A DNA stretch of 11,035 nucleotides from Clostridiales bacterium UBA6363. Its GTDB lineage: Bacteria; Bacillota; Clostridia; UBA1381. The translations under genes and the position numbers were made by a program. Below are positions 1-8,849 of this stretch, in pieces (the first letter of the stretch is position 1; every line of letters begins with the position of its first letter). The stretch is taken from assembly GCA_002438865.1 (NCBI GenBank), contig DJRJ01000017.1:1-11035 (forward strand). Direction: 5' to 3'. The notes under the pieces are model-generated. The model was not told the origin of the DNA. It saw only the letters and a list, made by a program, of their open reading frames with translations, and did not search any database.

Positions 1-1664
1 GTTTTCCGCTCCATATCGCCCAGGAAAGCCACCATATCATTGTACCGCTTTACGTTGCAGAATTTTCTTTCCGACGCTCCGTAAATCCTTACCGTACCCT
101 CGAATTGATCCTCATCTGCCTCCAGTCCCTTTGTATCTGTAGACTCAGGCATATACCACGCATAATTCAGTGCGTCACGTGTGGGATATTTTTCTTTAAG
201 CCACTCATTGAAATACTTCTGTATCTCGTCATTATAGTATTCGTTTCCTCCGAGTGACGCATGACGGTATATTGTCGACTCATTGTACAGCGAAACCCAT
301 ACAAGCGAGGGGTCGTCCGCAAGCGTCATGCCCGTATACGGGTTTTCCCATGTCAGAAGCTGTTTTGCCGTTGAGTCGAGCATTTCTATAACGTCGGGGT
401 CGTAATATTTTATCGCACCGTTTACGGCAGTATCAAAATATTTCACGTCGTCCTGCATATACTGGCGGTCATTGTACGGCATATCTATGCCGTAGTATAT
501 ACCGTTCTTTTTAAACTCGTTTATAAGGTAGCAGAATTTATCCATATTGTCCGTTGAAAGCCTTGAAATCGTTTTCGAGCTGTCACGTTCATATATGAAA
601 TTGTTTGTTGCCTGAATACGCACACAGTTAAAACCGAGCGACGCTATCATCTTTGCAGTTGCACGTGCGTCCTCATATTCGGGAGTAGCTCTCTCGTCGC
701 CGACGTTTACGCCCCATACTTTGAGCGTTGTGCCGTCCTCAAATACAAAATCATCGCCTACAGCCGTAGCATGTCCGTGCTGTCCCGACGGCTTTTCGAG
801 AAGATTTGAAGCGTCGAGCGGTGTTCCCTCCATTGCCCAGGGGTCTACAGGAACATAGTACGGGTACCATGTTTCGTCATACAAATTACCCTGTACAACC
901 TTTTTCTTCTGTGGAAGATACGGATCGGTATTCGTAGCCGTTACGGCTACAAGTCCGAGATATGCGTCCGTAGGACCGCCGAGCGTGTGTGCTTTTATTT
1001 TGGTTATTTCCTTATCGGGATACGGGTTTGACCACGGCATCATATTAAGGTTTACAACCGATGAGCCGTTCTGACCGTTCCATACCGACACTGCATAATC
1101 GCTACACATATCCGCATTGTTCCACCATTCAAAAATCTGATAGTCACGGATAAGCTCGATAACCTCCTCCGTACCGTCGGAGTAAACAATGGTGTAACTG
1201 CCCACCGGCTGACCTTCCGGAGAATACGGGCAGGCGTGCAGGAAGTACAAACCCTTTGTCTTAAGATTATCCACCGTAACCTCTGCGTCCGTAGGATATG
1301 ACGGGTCGGCTCTGCCTCGCAGCATAATACACGAATTTCCGCCGTTTGATTTTGGGTCGATTATGTTAAAATCTATTCCGCCGAACGTCTGCTTTCCGTA
1401 ATTGTTGAATATCGACATATCGTTTGCCGGACCCTGATCCGACCAGCCGCCCTTGCCGTCGCCCGCAGCCTCGTCCGCAAAGCCTCTGTTTGCGGCGCTT
1501 TTCAAATCGATAAAAGTGAAATCCTGTCTGTAAAGTCTTGAATGTTCGATAAATTCCGTTTCATCGATTTTTATAACGTCCGCAAGAACAGTCTGCGATG
1601 CGCCGATTGCGGTTACTGCAGCAAGAGTAACCGCTGACCATTTTCTTAAAATACTGTTTTTCAT
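1..1664 (-). CDS. Secreted clan GH-A type glycoside hydrolase (GH5-like), 3' end outside window
   Basis: The frame is open from the ATG at 1664 to the left edge, giving 554 residues with no stop. It starts with a signal peptide (basic MKNSILRK, then a hydrophobic stretch) with a likely cut after VLA at residue 28. Residues about 50-245 form a beta-sandwich-like module (ANRGF, GGWSDQG, SCIMLRGR, YFLHA, then EWW) of the type placed in front of many clostridial and Paenibacillus glycosidases. The catalytic barrel begins near residue 300, with FEDGTTLKVWGVN (WGVN at 317-320) and then SLGFNCVRI. The run SLVWVSLYNEST carries Asn461-Glu462, the expected acid/base at the end of strand 4 in clan GH-A. 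The nucleophile Glu should lie past the edge. The enzyme presumably hydrolyses a polysaccharide or oligosaccharide outside the cell; the substrate cannot be told. No SLH or dockerin is visible, but the C-terminus is missing. It follows the SLH protein gene by 32 bases. The family (GH5 or a relative) is an inference. Confidence 0.88.
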   Translation of the reverse strand, partial: MKNSILRKWSAVTLAAVTAIGASQTVLADVIKIDETEFIEHSRLYRQDFTFIDLKSAANRGFADEAAGDGKGGWSDQGPANDMSIFNNYGKQTFGGIDFNIIDPKSNGGNSCIMLRGRADPSYPTDAEVTVDNLKTKGLYFLHACPYSPEGQPVGSYTIVYSDGTEEVIELIRDYQIFEWWNNADMCSDYAVSVWNGQNGSSVVNLNMMPWSNPYPDKEITKIKAHTLGGPTDAYLGLVAVTATNTDPYLPQKKKVVQGNLYDETWYPYYVPVDPWAMEGTPLDASNLLEKPSGQHGHATAVGDDFVFEDGTTLKVWGVNVGDERATPEYEDARATAKMIASLGFNCVRIQATNNFIYERDSSKTISRLSTDNMDKFCYLINEFKKNGIYYGIDMPYNDRQYMQDDVKYFDTAVNGAIKYYDPDVIEMLDSTAKQLLTWENPYTGMTLADDPSLVWVSLYNESTIYRHASLGGNEYYNDEIQKYFNEWLKEKYPTRDALNYAWYMPESTDTKGLEADEDQFEGTVRIYGASERKFCNVKRYNDMVAFLGDMERK

Positions 1665-1677
1665 TATGCAGCATTGT

Positions 1678-1684
1678 CTCCTTT
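1678..1684 (-). promoter_or_regulatory. Ribosome binding site of the glycoside hydrolase gene
   Basis: The minus strand reads AAAGGAG here. It lies 13 bases before the ATG at 1664, slightly far, and only 3 bases before an out-of-frame ATG at 1674. The 1664 start is preferred because it alone yields a signal peptide and the long frame. The wide spacing may lower translation of this gene. Confidence 0.65.
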
Positions 1685-1696
1685 CCACGGACTGTA

Positions 1697-4303
1697 TCAG
1701 TCGTCGTAATTGTTGCCGTTTGTTTCGTAAATCATAGATGTAACTATTCCGCTGCTGTTTAACTGGAACCAGATGTTATCGCCTTTTCTGAGTCCCAGTA
1801 TGCTTGCGCCTCTGTACTTTCTTATATACGTTGCAGGCTCGCCGAAGTTCATCAGAACTCTTTCAAACGAATCTCTGTTATGACGGTAAACCGAGGTCAT
1901 ATTTCCCTCGTTTATACCGTTGTCGTTAAATTCGTATGCGCTCGTAACCTCGCCGTTTATGATAAACTGAACGGTGTAATCGTTTATGTAAGCAATATCG
2001 TCCGCTTTGTAGAAGCCTGCGCCCGCACCGCTTCTGTAGGTGTCTGTCACCCACAGGCTCGAATCGCTCGGCATATGCCTGTTTTTATCTATTATCAGAC
2101 TTTCCTTGCTTGTTCTTGTTGCATGATATTCTATAAAGTCGTTTACCTGCAAGTCCTTTTCTCTTATGAAATCGTTGCTTACATTATATGTCTGATTATC
2201 AATTAAAACAAGCTTTGAATTTTCATCATCAACATACTGTATATCACGTATTATAGAATTACTTGTAAATACCGTTGCGGCATTTTCCCAGCCTAAAAGC
2301 ATAATGTATTTCGGAATTGTGTTGTATCTTGTGTCAAAGTCGGATACAACTCTCATACTTCCGCCGCCGGTGTGCATATATTGCATACCCGTATATGTGA
2401 GGTTTCTTACGGTGAATTCGCCGTCAATGTTTAAAATTGCAAACCACTTTGCCTCGCCGCAGTACTGACCGCACACAATGCCCCTTGCGGGAACGTTGTT
2501 ATCGGTGAAGTTTGTTGAATATCCGAAATATTTAACGTGGTCAATCTTCTTTATTTCGTTTGCACCGTTTAGGGTAAATTCAAGGAATCCTGCGCCCTCG
2601 TAGCTCTTTTGTACGTCCTCGGCGTATCTGAAGCTTAACGAATCGCCCTTAAGCTTATCGGCAACCTTGTACTGTACCTCGCCGAGATTGTCGCCTATGT
2701 GGAATATCTTTATGTACTTGTCGCCCGTTCCTTTTTCCTCGTATGCGCTTGTTACAACACCCTGTATTACGTTTGTGCGTGTATTCTCGGCGTCAATTCT
2801 GATAAAGCGGACTGTTCTGTCGTCGGCAATATATGCCGCAACGTTCTGACCCATAACATAATCCATATCTGCGCCCTGCTTATATTCGTCCGCCTGAACA
2901 TCGAAGTTGCAGCAGTCGTCGCTTAAATCGTATGCGATGCCGTCAACCATTATCTGATTGTTCTTATAACCTGTCACCTTACCGCTTGCAACACGGCTTG
3001 ATGCAACAATCATAAGCTTTGACTTGTCGGCGCTGTTCCAGTAATCGAAAACCATATCGCCCTTAAGGTCAAACATACTGTCTGCCTTTTCGCCGTCTAT
3101 GAATATTTCAAGCGAGGTAAGGCTGTCTAATTCCTCCCAGTAGCGTTCCTCCTCGGCACGTCTGAAACGGAGCTGTTCCTTAACCGAATACATTATCTGA
3201 CCGCCGTGCTTTAAGCTGTATACGTCCATACGGATTACTTTGCCGTCACGCAGAACAGCCTTTGTAAAGCAGTTTTTGTAATCATAACCCTCGCCGTCAA
3301 CCTTCTTGTCATTGTAGTATACGGTAAGGTCGTCGTCTGTTTCGTATGTGTTGTCGTCATTTACGAAATAAATCTTTTTAATGTCGTCAACCAGTACATT
3401 TCCGGGGTTTTCTCTGTTGTTTACCGCACCGATATAATCATATATAATCTCCGAACCTTTTTTCAGTTCGATATACACGATTTCATCGTCATCGTTTATA
3501 TACGCAAATCCGTCGCCGCCTATCTGCGAAAGGTCTATGCTGTCGGATACGCTGAGTTTATCGGTTGTACCCTTTCTGTCGCCCGACTTAATCGCAATTT
3601 CAAGCATTTTTGCTTCTGTGTCCGTCGATATGAAGTCAACTCTGTATTTCTTTACTCCGAGCAAATCCTCCGCAACCGTTGTTTCGGTGCTTTTTGTGTA
3701 AGAAATTCTGTCGCCCTCATAAGTTATATCATACTTGTATGCGTGGTGCATATTGTAGATGATATTTGCAAGGTCAGCTTTTGTAACCTCATCACTGCCC
3801 GAAATCTTGTTCAAAAGTCCGCTCTCTGCGGCGATTTCCATATAACCCTTGGGGTAACCGCCTCTCAGTTTTGCGACCGAGTCGGCTTTCATTGTGCGCA
3901 CCGCCATTGTCAGCGCCTCGTTAAGAGTGAGTGCTCTTGACGGATAGAACATTCTGTCGTCATTAAGCGTTACTATTCCCAATATAAGAGCAGCCTCGGA
4001 CGCTTTCTGCGCCGTTGAGCCCTCGTCAACATCCGAAAAAGACTTGCCCTTGCCTATCATTCCGTAGTCAAAGCCGGCGGAGCGGACAAATTTGTCCGCC
4101 GCCTCGGCTCTTGTTAATGTACTGCCGTCAATTTTTTCGTTCTCGCCGAATATCCCGAAGCCTTTTAAATAGCTTTCGATCTGAGCCGATACTCCGCTCG
4201 TTTCCGATGCGGTCTCGTCCTCGGCGGCAAGCACGCCAATCTGACAAATGAGCATTGCAGCCATAATTATTAATGCTGTTGCACTTTTAAAAAATCTGTT
4301 CAT
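1697..4303 (-). CDS. Exported SLH-domain surface protein with long beta-rich region of unknown function
   Basis: The product is 868 residues from the ATG at 4303, chosen for its AAAGGA site 8 bases upstream and because residue 1 leads straight into a signal peptide (MNRFFKS, hydrophobic core, likely cut after LAA at 27). An in-frame TTG seven codons earlier has no comparable site. Residues about 40-187 hold three SLH-like units: the first has the TRAE motif (64-67), the second begins SFSDVDE and has TLNE, and the third has TKAD. SLH domains bind pyruvylated wall polysaccharide, so the N-terminus probably anchors the protein. Residues about 190-868 match no catalytic family I recognise. They are rich in short strand-turn-strand units such as AYINDDDEIVYIE, AAYIADDRTVRFIRID and WFQLNSSGIVTSMIY, with GVVTSAYE (515-522) echoed by GEVTSAYE (784-791). 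A structural or binding scaffold on the cell surface is the likeliest role. It starts 25 bases after the large modular protein gene, so the two are probably co-translated from one message. Confidence 0.92.
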   Translation of the reverse strand: MNRFFKSATALIIMAAMLICQIGVLAAEDETASETSGVSAQIESYLKGFGIFGENEKIDGSTLTRAEAADKFVRSAGFDYGMIGKGKSFSDVDEGSTAQKASEAALILGIVTLNDDRMFYPSRALTLNEALTMAVRTMKADSVAKLRGGYPKGYMEIAAESGLLNKISGSDEVTKADLANIIYNMHHAYKYDITYEGDRISYTKSTETTVAEDLLGVKKYRVDFISTDTEAKMLEIAIKSGDRKGTTDKLSVSDSIDLSQIGGDGFAYINDDDEIVYIELKKGSEIIYDYIGAVNNRENPGNVLVDDIKKIYFVNDDNTYETDDDLTVYYNDKKVDGEGYDYKNCFTKAVLRDGKVIRMDVYSLKHGGQIMYSVKEQLRFRRAEEERYWEELDSLTSLEIFIDGEKADSMFDLKGDMVFDYWNSADKSKLMIVASSRVASGKVTGYKNNQIMVDGIAYDLSDDCCNFDVQADEYKQGADMDYVMGQNVAAYIADDRTVRFIRIDAENTRTNVIQGVVTSAYEEKGTGDKYIKIFHIGDNLGEVQYKVADKLKGDSLSFRYAEDVQKSYEGAGFLEFTLNGANEIKKIDHVKYFGYSTNFTDNNVPARGIVCGQYCGEAKWFAILNIDGEFTVRNLTYTGMQYMHTGGGSMRVVSDFDTRYNTIPKYIMLLGWENAATVFTSNSIIRDIQYVDDENSKLVLIDNQTYNVSNDFIREKDLQVNDFIEYHATRTSKESLIIDKNRHMPSDSSLWVTDTYRSGAGAGFYKADDIAYINDYTVQFIINGEVTSAYEFNDNGINEGNMTSVYRHNRDSFERVLMNFGEPATYIRKYRGASILGLRKGDNIWFQLNSSGIVTSMIYETNGNNYDD

Positions 4304-4311
4304 TTTGTCTT

Positions 4312-4317
4312 TCCTTT
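4312..4317 (-). promoter_or_regulatory. Ribosome binding site of the N-terminal SLH protein gene
   Basis: AAAGGA on the minus strand stands 8 bases before the ATG at 4303. It lies inside the 25-base gap after the upstream stop codon and decides the start in favour of 4303 over the in-frame TTG at 4324. Confidence 0.75.
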
Positions 4318-4328
4318 CTTTCAAGCCT

Positions 4329-7300
4329 TTACATTACTTTATCCAGTTCGTAAAGAACCTTTGCTGCCATTGCACGTGTTACGTTTCCGTATGCATCGAA
4401 CAAATTATCTCCGATGCCGTCTACGAGTCCGTATCTCTGCAGCTCCACTACAGCCTCCTCGGCATAATCGCTTATCGGATCGCTGAACTTAACCTTATCG
4501 TATTTGTTCTTGAGCGTTATATCTCTCGCCTTCAATGCACGTGAAAGCATTACGCACATATCCTGACGTGTAATCGTTTTGCCGACGCCGAAGGTGTTGT
4601 CGTCCATTCCGTTTACTATTCCTCGGTTAATCGCCATAATGAGGAACTTGGCATACCATGCGTTTTCGTCAATATCCGAAAGCACAACTTTTGCCTCCTC
4701 CTCGGTTTCGTGATAACCCAAAAGGCTCATAAGCATTTTTGTAAATTCTTCACGTGTTACGCTGTTGTTCGGCTTGTATGTGCCGTCATCGTATCCGTTG
4801 ATGTAGCCTTCTTCGGCAAGCTTTTCTATAGCGTCTTTCGCCCAAAGGCACTCGTTTATGTCGCTGAACTTTTCCGTGGTCTTTGTCGGCTCATCAAAAT
4901 CATTTACCGGCGGAATGTTGTCTTTTGGCACAGTGCTCTTATCTCTGTCGGCAGAGTTTGAGACATTACCGCCTACCTGACCGTTGCTGCCCATACCATC
5001 GTTCTTTGTAACGGAAAATTCCTTTTCGGCTGAAATTGATGCGGGGTTTTCCTTTTCCGCCGCCGAGTTGTATACGTTTGCCGTTCCCGTAACCGTTACC
5101 TTTGTGGTACCGGCGTTTGCTGTTGCAAATTTTATTTCGGCAAGTGTTCCCGAAAGCACACTTCCGTTTTTATTTCCCGATATTGTTATTTTGTTATCGG
5201 CTTTTGTCACCGCTGCGTCCGAGGGAGTTCCCGTAACTGCATTGTTTCCGTTCGGCTTAATGTATGTGCTATTGTATCCCACATTTATCGTGTAACCCTT
5301 TACCATATCCTTTGCCGACTCGGGCATAGCAATCGTAACCGTGGTTACGGAGCCGTTTTTGGAGGTTGTAATTACAGGTTTTATATCAGGCAGCGTATAG
5401 CTCGGTGCTGACGGAGTATCGTTGTTTGTATAAACTGTTTCCGTAAAAGTACCGCTCTTTTTCTCGGTTGTTCTTGCACCGCTTATCGAAAGCGTGTATG
5501 CGGTATTCGCTGTGAGCGGTTCGAGGAGATTAAGCGTAAACACCTTGTCGCTGTATGTGCCGTAGTAGTTTACGTACTTATCCTCGCCGTCTGCGGTGTA
5601 TCCGAGCTTTATGCCCTCTGCCGTCAGTGTTTCGGGGAGCATATCCTCCGAGAACGTAATGTTAATCTTCTTAGCCGCTGCCGAAACAGGCGAGCTGTTT
5701 CTGTTTTCGTCCTCGATTTTTCTTACCGACCACGATTTACCCTCGTCAATTGTTATCTGATCGAGGTAGATTTTCGGACCGCTTGTAACTCTTGATGTGT
5801 CATACGTGATAACGAAGTTTTTGAAGTTTGCATAGTCGATGGGGGCGGACTGTATTTTACCCGTTGCTACCGCCTCGCCTATGTCGGCAAAATCCGTAAG
5901 CGGAATTTCCACGTATACCCACTTGCCGTATGCAGATGCGTAATCTTTGATGTCTACCATTGCTCTTAACGGCACGGTTTTTCCCGAAAGGCTCGTTGTC
6001 GTTCCGACGCCCACCTGCATTTTTGCGAGGTCTGCACCCTCCTCGGCAAACAGCCAGAAGCCGAGTCTGCCGCCGTTGTCACGGTAATCCTTTATGTCAA
6101 TTTTCTTTGCCGATAATGTTGCCGATATTACGCCGGCTTTTCTTTCCGCAAAGTCCAGACACAGCGATTTTCTTCCGAGAATTGCCTTGTCCGTTGTTTC
6201 CGATATTTTTCCGCCCGATGATATTTCCTTGGTGTAGTCTGCGTTTAAAGTATCGTCAAAAAGTATCAGTGCGCTTTCGATTTGCGGATTTTTAATCACA
6301 AATTCTTCCGTTTTTGTTTCGTTTGAGGTTGCGCCTGCGGCATTTACCGCTCTTACTCCGAATACAAGCGCCGTATCGTAAGGAACGTCCGTTACGGTGT
6401 ATACGGTTTCGGTTGTTTCGGCAATTTTTTCACCGTTTAAATAGATATAGTATCTCTCGGCAAATTCGGGAGCATTGTATGCAAGCTCCGTCTGATTTGA
6501 GTTTTTAACCTCATATGTAAGTCCTGTCGGAACAGCAACCGCCGACGCAATTACCGTAACGGGGTTTGTATGGATTGACTCCTTGCCGTTCGTGTCAACT
6601 GCCGTCATGGTATATGTGTATTCGCTGTGTTCCGTAAGCGCAGTATCCTTGTATGATGTCACGGACGGGTCAAGTCTCTGATAAACTTCGCCGTTTCTGT
6701 AAAGAATATATCCTGCAAGGTCTCCGTATTTCGGTTCTGACCATGAGATATTTACCGCAAGCTCTGCTGTATTTGAGGTGTATGCCGAGGTTTGGAAGTT
6801 TCTCGGACGGTCGATTGTGCGGATTGTTGTTTCATCGCTCAATATCGGCGACTTTGCGCCGTATTTGTCAACTGCCTCTATCTCATATTTGTAGGTTGTG
6901 CCGGCAGCCATTCCCGTTTCGCCAAAGCTGTCCACGTAAACGTTCTTTGTGCATTCGCCCAGAAGTGTGCGGTTTTCGCCGTTTTCCGTTCTGTATATGT
7001 TGTATTTTACAGCGTCGGAATTGGTGTGATCCCACTTAAGCACAATCTTGTCGGCTTTAACGTCGTAAACCGAGAAATTCTTCGGCGGTTCAACGTTTGC
7101 GATAAACATATCGCCCTCGTAAATGTATCCGCTCACATATTCGGGTGTCTCGATTTTCGGGTCGCTTGAGCCGTTGTTTCCGTCATATACACGGCGGAGA
7201 AATCCCATACTGCTGAACAGAGTCCAGTCGATTTCCTTTTCAACGTCTGCGTCCCTGCCGCTCCACTTGTTGTTCCACAATGACTGGAATGCGTGCGGAT

Positions 7301-8813
7301 TGCTTATCGTGAAATCCTTAAGCGGAATTGAAACGTACATTGTTTTGCCCTTGTCGGCGTCTGTGATATAGTCTGTCACAGGCAGACCGATAAATGTACG
7401 TGAAGCGTCTATTGTGCTGCCGTCGGCATATGCGCTTGCTGCTGTGAAGTACAGATTGTCAAGCGGAACAGCCTCGTCAATGTTTATTCTGTATACCGCA
7501 TATCCGCTGTCCTTGTAGGACGCTATGTTCTTTGAATTCTTTATGTCCTCGCTCTCGCCGCCGTTTTTCTTTGATGTATAGTGAGTAGCGACCATATATC
7601 CTCTGTACGGAACGGTCGGGTCCTCATATGTATCCTTTTCGGCAAAGCGGTTCGGGTTCATATCGTATTTGTTGATAGTGCCTGCGCCCATATCGGGTAT
7701 CGATGCCGCATTCACGCCGTAGTCTAATCCTGCTCCGCCCATTTTTTCCGGGATACTCGGAGGGTCTGCCTGCCATCTGAAGCCTCGTGTTTCCATATCA
7801 AATGCAACCGTGCTGTCGCCGTCAAGCGGAATTTCCTCACCGCTGTCCTCATCTGTCATCATTCCCGTAACTTCATTGCTGTATAACGAATACAAACCGT
7901 ATTCGCTCTCGTGTATTCTTATTTTATATGTGTATGTAATATCAGCCTCGGGAGTTTTGTCAGTGTAGACATATTTTCCCGAATTTAATATAAAATCATC
8001 AGCTGTAAGAGTTGTTACTGTTTCGCTGTTGTCGGGAGCAGTTCTTACCAGCTCGTAAAAATCTATTGTCGGGGCTGTCGGTTTGGTAAATGAAAGCTCG
8101 ATACCGCCATGTGCCGATGCTTCGAGGTCCGAAACAGCGGGCAAATTCATAACGTTAAGCTTTGCAATCCAGATTTTATCGTCCGATGCGGGGTTTGTGC
8201 CCGATGCGTCATTTTTGCGCACCATGCCCATGCCCGTAAATTCGGCTGCGTTAAACTCCAGTCCCGTGTTCATTTCAACGCCCTCTGTATCAAAAGTGCT
8301 TAAAGGAATAATGTATTCCTGCCAAGCCTCTTTTACGTCGGGTATATTGTTTCCGTCTTTATCTGCGGATAAATCAGCACTTACGCCTGCTATCGCTCCG
8401 TTTTTCGAGCTTACGGTGAAGTACAGATTGTTTACGTCCACATCCTGTCCCAGTTTGATTTTGTATACTGCCTTTGCGTTTTCTTTTATTTCACTGAAAT
8501 CTCTGTATCCGTCATCTCTCAGACGCATACGTATTCCCACCCAGTCATTTCCGTCGGCAATGTCCGAATAGTTTATATAGCTGTAATGGCACTGAACGCC
8601 ATCCTCATTGTCATTTCCGCCTTTCAGTCCGCTTCTTGAATTATTTTCATAAACAGCCTCGTTTATCGTCTTTCTTGATCCGGAATTTATTATGCGCATT
8701 GCCATTGCCAGCGCCTCTCTTGTATCGGAAGCGTCATCTGCCGATACCGTAAATGCCGGAATTTGTACTGCAAGTATTGAAAGTATCAATAGCAGAATAA
8801 TATTTCTTTTCAT
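4329..8813 (-). CDS. Large modular S-layer-anchored surface protein (beta-sandwich, FnIII, Ig-like, cohesin-like, SLH)
   Basis: The product is 1494 residues. The ATG at 8813 is chosen because GGGAGG lies 9 bases upstream and MKRN plus a hydrophobic core gives a signal peptide cut after VSA (25). Visible modules in order: beta-sandwich 40-223; fibronectin III 224-317; second beta-sandwich 333-575; three fibronectin III domains at about 576-667, 668-757 and 760-840; carbohydrate-binding-like jelly roll 845-1025; bacterial Ig-like (Big_5 type, ITFSEDML) 1036-1130; cohesin-like 1143-1269 (GYTINVGYNSTYI, LAEIKF); Gly/Asn/Asp/Pro linker 1270-1314; and three SLH domains 1315-1368, 1378-1430 and 1440-1494 with TREE, TRQD and TRAM motifs. 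SLH domains tie such proteins to wall polymers; the other modules hold ligands or space them from the wall. No catalytic domain is seen. It probably acts as a surface binding or scaffolding protein for polysaccharide use. It follows a 76-base gap containing a hairpin and precedes the other SLH gene by 25 bases. Confidence 0.94.
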   Translation of the reverse strand: MKRNIILLLILSILAVQIPAFTVSADDASDTREALAMAMRIINSGSRKTINEAVYENNSRSGLKGGNDNEDGVQCHYSYINYSDIADGNDWVGIRMRLRDDGYRDFSEIKENAKAVYKIKLGQDVDVNNLYFTVSSKNGAIAGVSADLSADKDGNNIPDVKEAWQEYIIPLSTFDTEGVEMNTGLEFNAAEFTGMGMVRKNDASGTNPASDDKIWIAKLNVMNLPAVSDLEASAHGGIELSFTKPTAPTIDFYELVRTAPDNSETVTTLTADDFILNSGKYVYTDKTPEADITYTYKIRIHESEYGLYSLYSNEVTGMMTDEDSGEEIPLDGDSTVAFDMETRGFRWQADPPSIPEKMGGAGLDYGVNAASIPDMGAGTINKYDMNPNRFAEKDTYEDPTVPYRGYMVATHYTSKKNGGESEDIKNSKNIASYKDSGYAVYRINIDEAVPLDNLYFTAASAYADGSTIDASRTFIGLPVTDYITDADKGKTMYVSIPLKDFTISNPHAFQSLWNNKWSGRDADVEKEIDWTLFSSMGFLRRVYDGNNGSSDPKIETPEYVSGYIYEGDMFIANVEPPKNFSVYDVKADKIVLKWDHTNSDAVKYNIYRTENGENRTLLGECTKNVYVDSFGETGMAAGTTYKYEIEAVDKYGAKSPILSDETTIRTIDRPRNFQTSAYTSNTAELAVNISWSEPKYGDLAGYILYRNGEVYQRLDPSVTSYKDTALTEHSEYTYTMTAVDTNGKESIHTNPVTVIASAVAVPTGLTYEVKNSNQTELAYNAPEFAERYYIYLNGEKIAETTETVYTVTDVPYDTALVFGVRAVNAAGATSNETKTEEFVIKNPQIESALILFDDTLNADYTKEISSGGKISETTDKAILGRKSLCLDFAERKAGVISATLSAKKIDIKDYRDNGGRLGFWLFAEEGADLAKMQVGVGTTTSLSGKTVPLRAMVDIKDYASAYGKWVYVEIPLTDFADIGEAVATGKIQSAPIDYANFKNFVITYDTSRVTSGPKIYLDQITIDEGKSWSVRKIEDENRNSSPVSAAAKKINITFSEDMLPETLTAEGIKLGYTADGEDKYVNYYGTYSDKVFTLNLLEPLTANTAYTLSISGARTTEKKSGTFTETVYTNNDTPSAPSYTLPDIKPVITTSKNGSVTTVTIAMPESAKDMVKGYTINVGYNSTYIKPNGNNAVTGTPSDAAVTKADNKITISGNKNGSVLSGTLAEIKFATANAGTTKVTVTGTANVYNSAAEKENPASISAEKEFSVTKNDGMGSNGQVGGNVSNSADRDKSTVPKDNIPPVNDFDEPTKTTEKFSDINECLWAKDAIEKLAEEGYINGYDDGTYKPNNSVTREEFTKMLMSLLGYHETEEEAKVVLSDIDENAWYAKFLIMAINRGIVNGMDDNTFGVGKTITRQDMCVMLSRALKARDITLKNKYDKVKFSDPISDYAEEAVVELQRYGLVDGIGDNLFDAYGNVTRAMAAKVLYELDKVM

Positions 8814-8822
8814 ATATGTTGT

Positions 8823-8828
8823 CCTCCC
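8823..8828 (-). promoter_or_regulatory. Ribosome binding site of the large modular SLH protein gene
   Basis: GGGAGG on the minus strand is 9 bases before the ATG at 8813. It rules out the longer open frame that starts with GTG at 8873, whose first codons would fall inside the stem-loop and would precede the signal peptide by 20 residues. Confidence 0.8.
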
Positions 8829-8849
8829 GTATCCAACACTTGTATTAAT

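Noticed and set aside
1561..1674. A small open frame from an ATG at 1674, overlapping the start of the glycosidase gene in another frame.
   Set aside because: It is only 3 bases from the Shine-Dalgarno site, ends after about 37 codons and shows no protein-like features.
4240..4246. A lipoprotein signal around Cys20 of the 868-residue SLH protein.
   Set aside because: The residues before the Cys read MLI, not a lipobox, and a standard signal peptidase site follows at LAA.
4304..4324. A start for the second SLH protein at a TTG codon (4324), adding seven charged residues.
   Set aside because: The added codons are the purine-rich ribosome binding site itself; the ATG at 4303 has correct spacing to it.
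8083..8571. Plus-strand open frames, the longest here (162 codons), as genes.
   Set aside because: They lie wholly inside well-supported minus-strand genes, have Ser/Phe/Ile-rich antisense-like composition and no recognisable domains.
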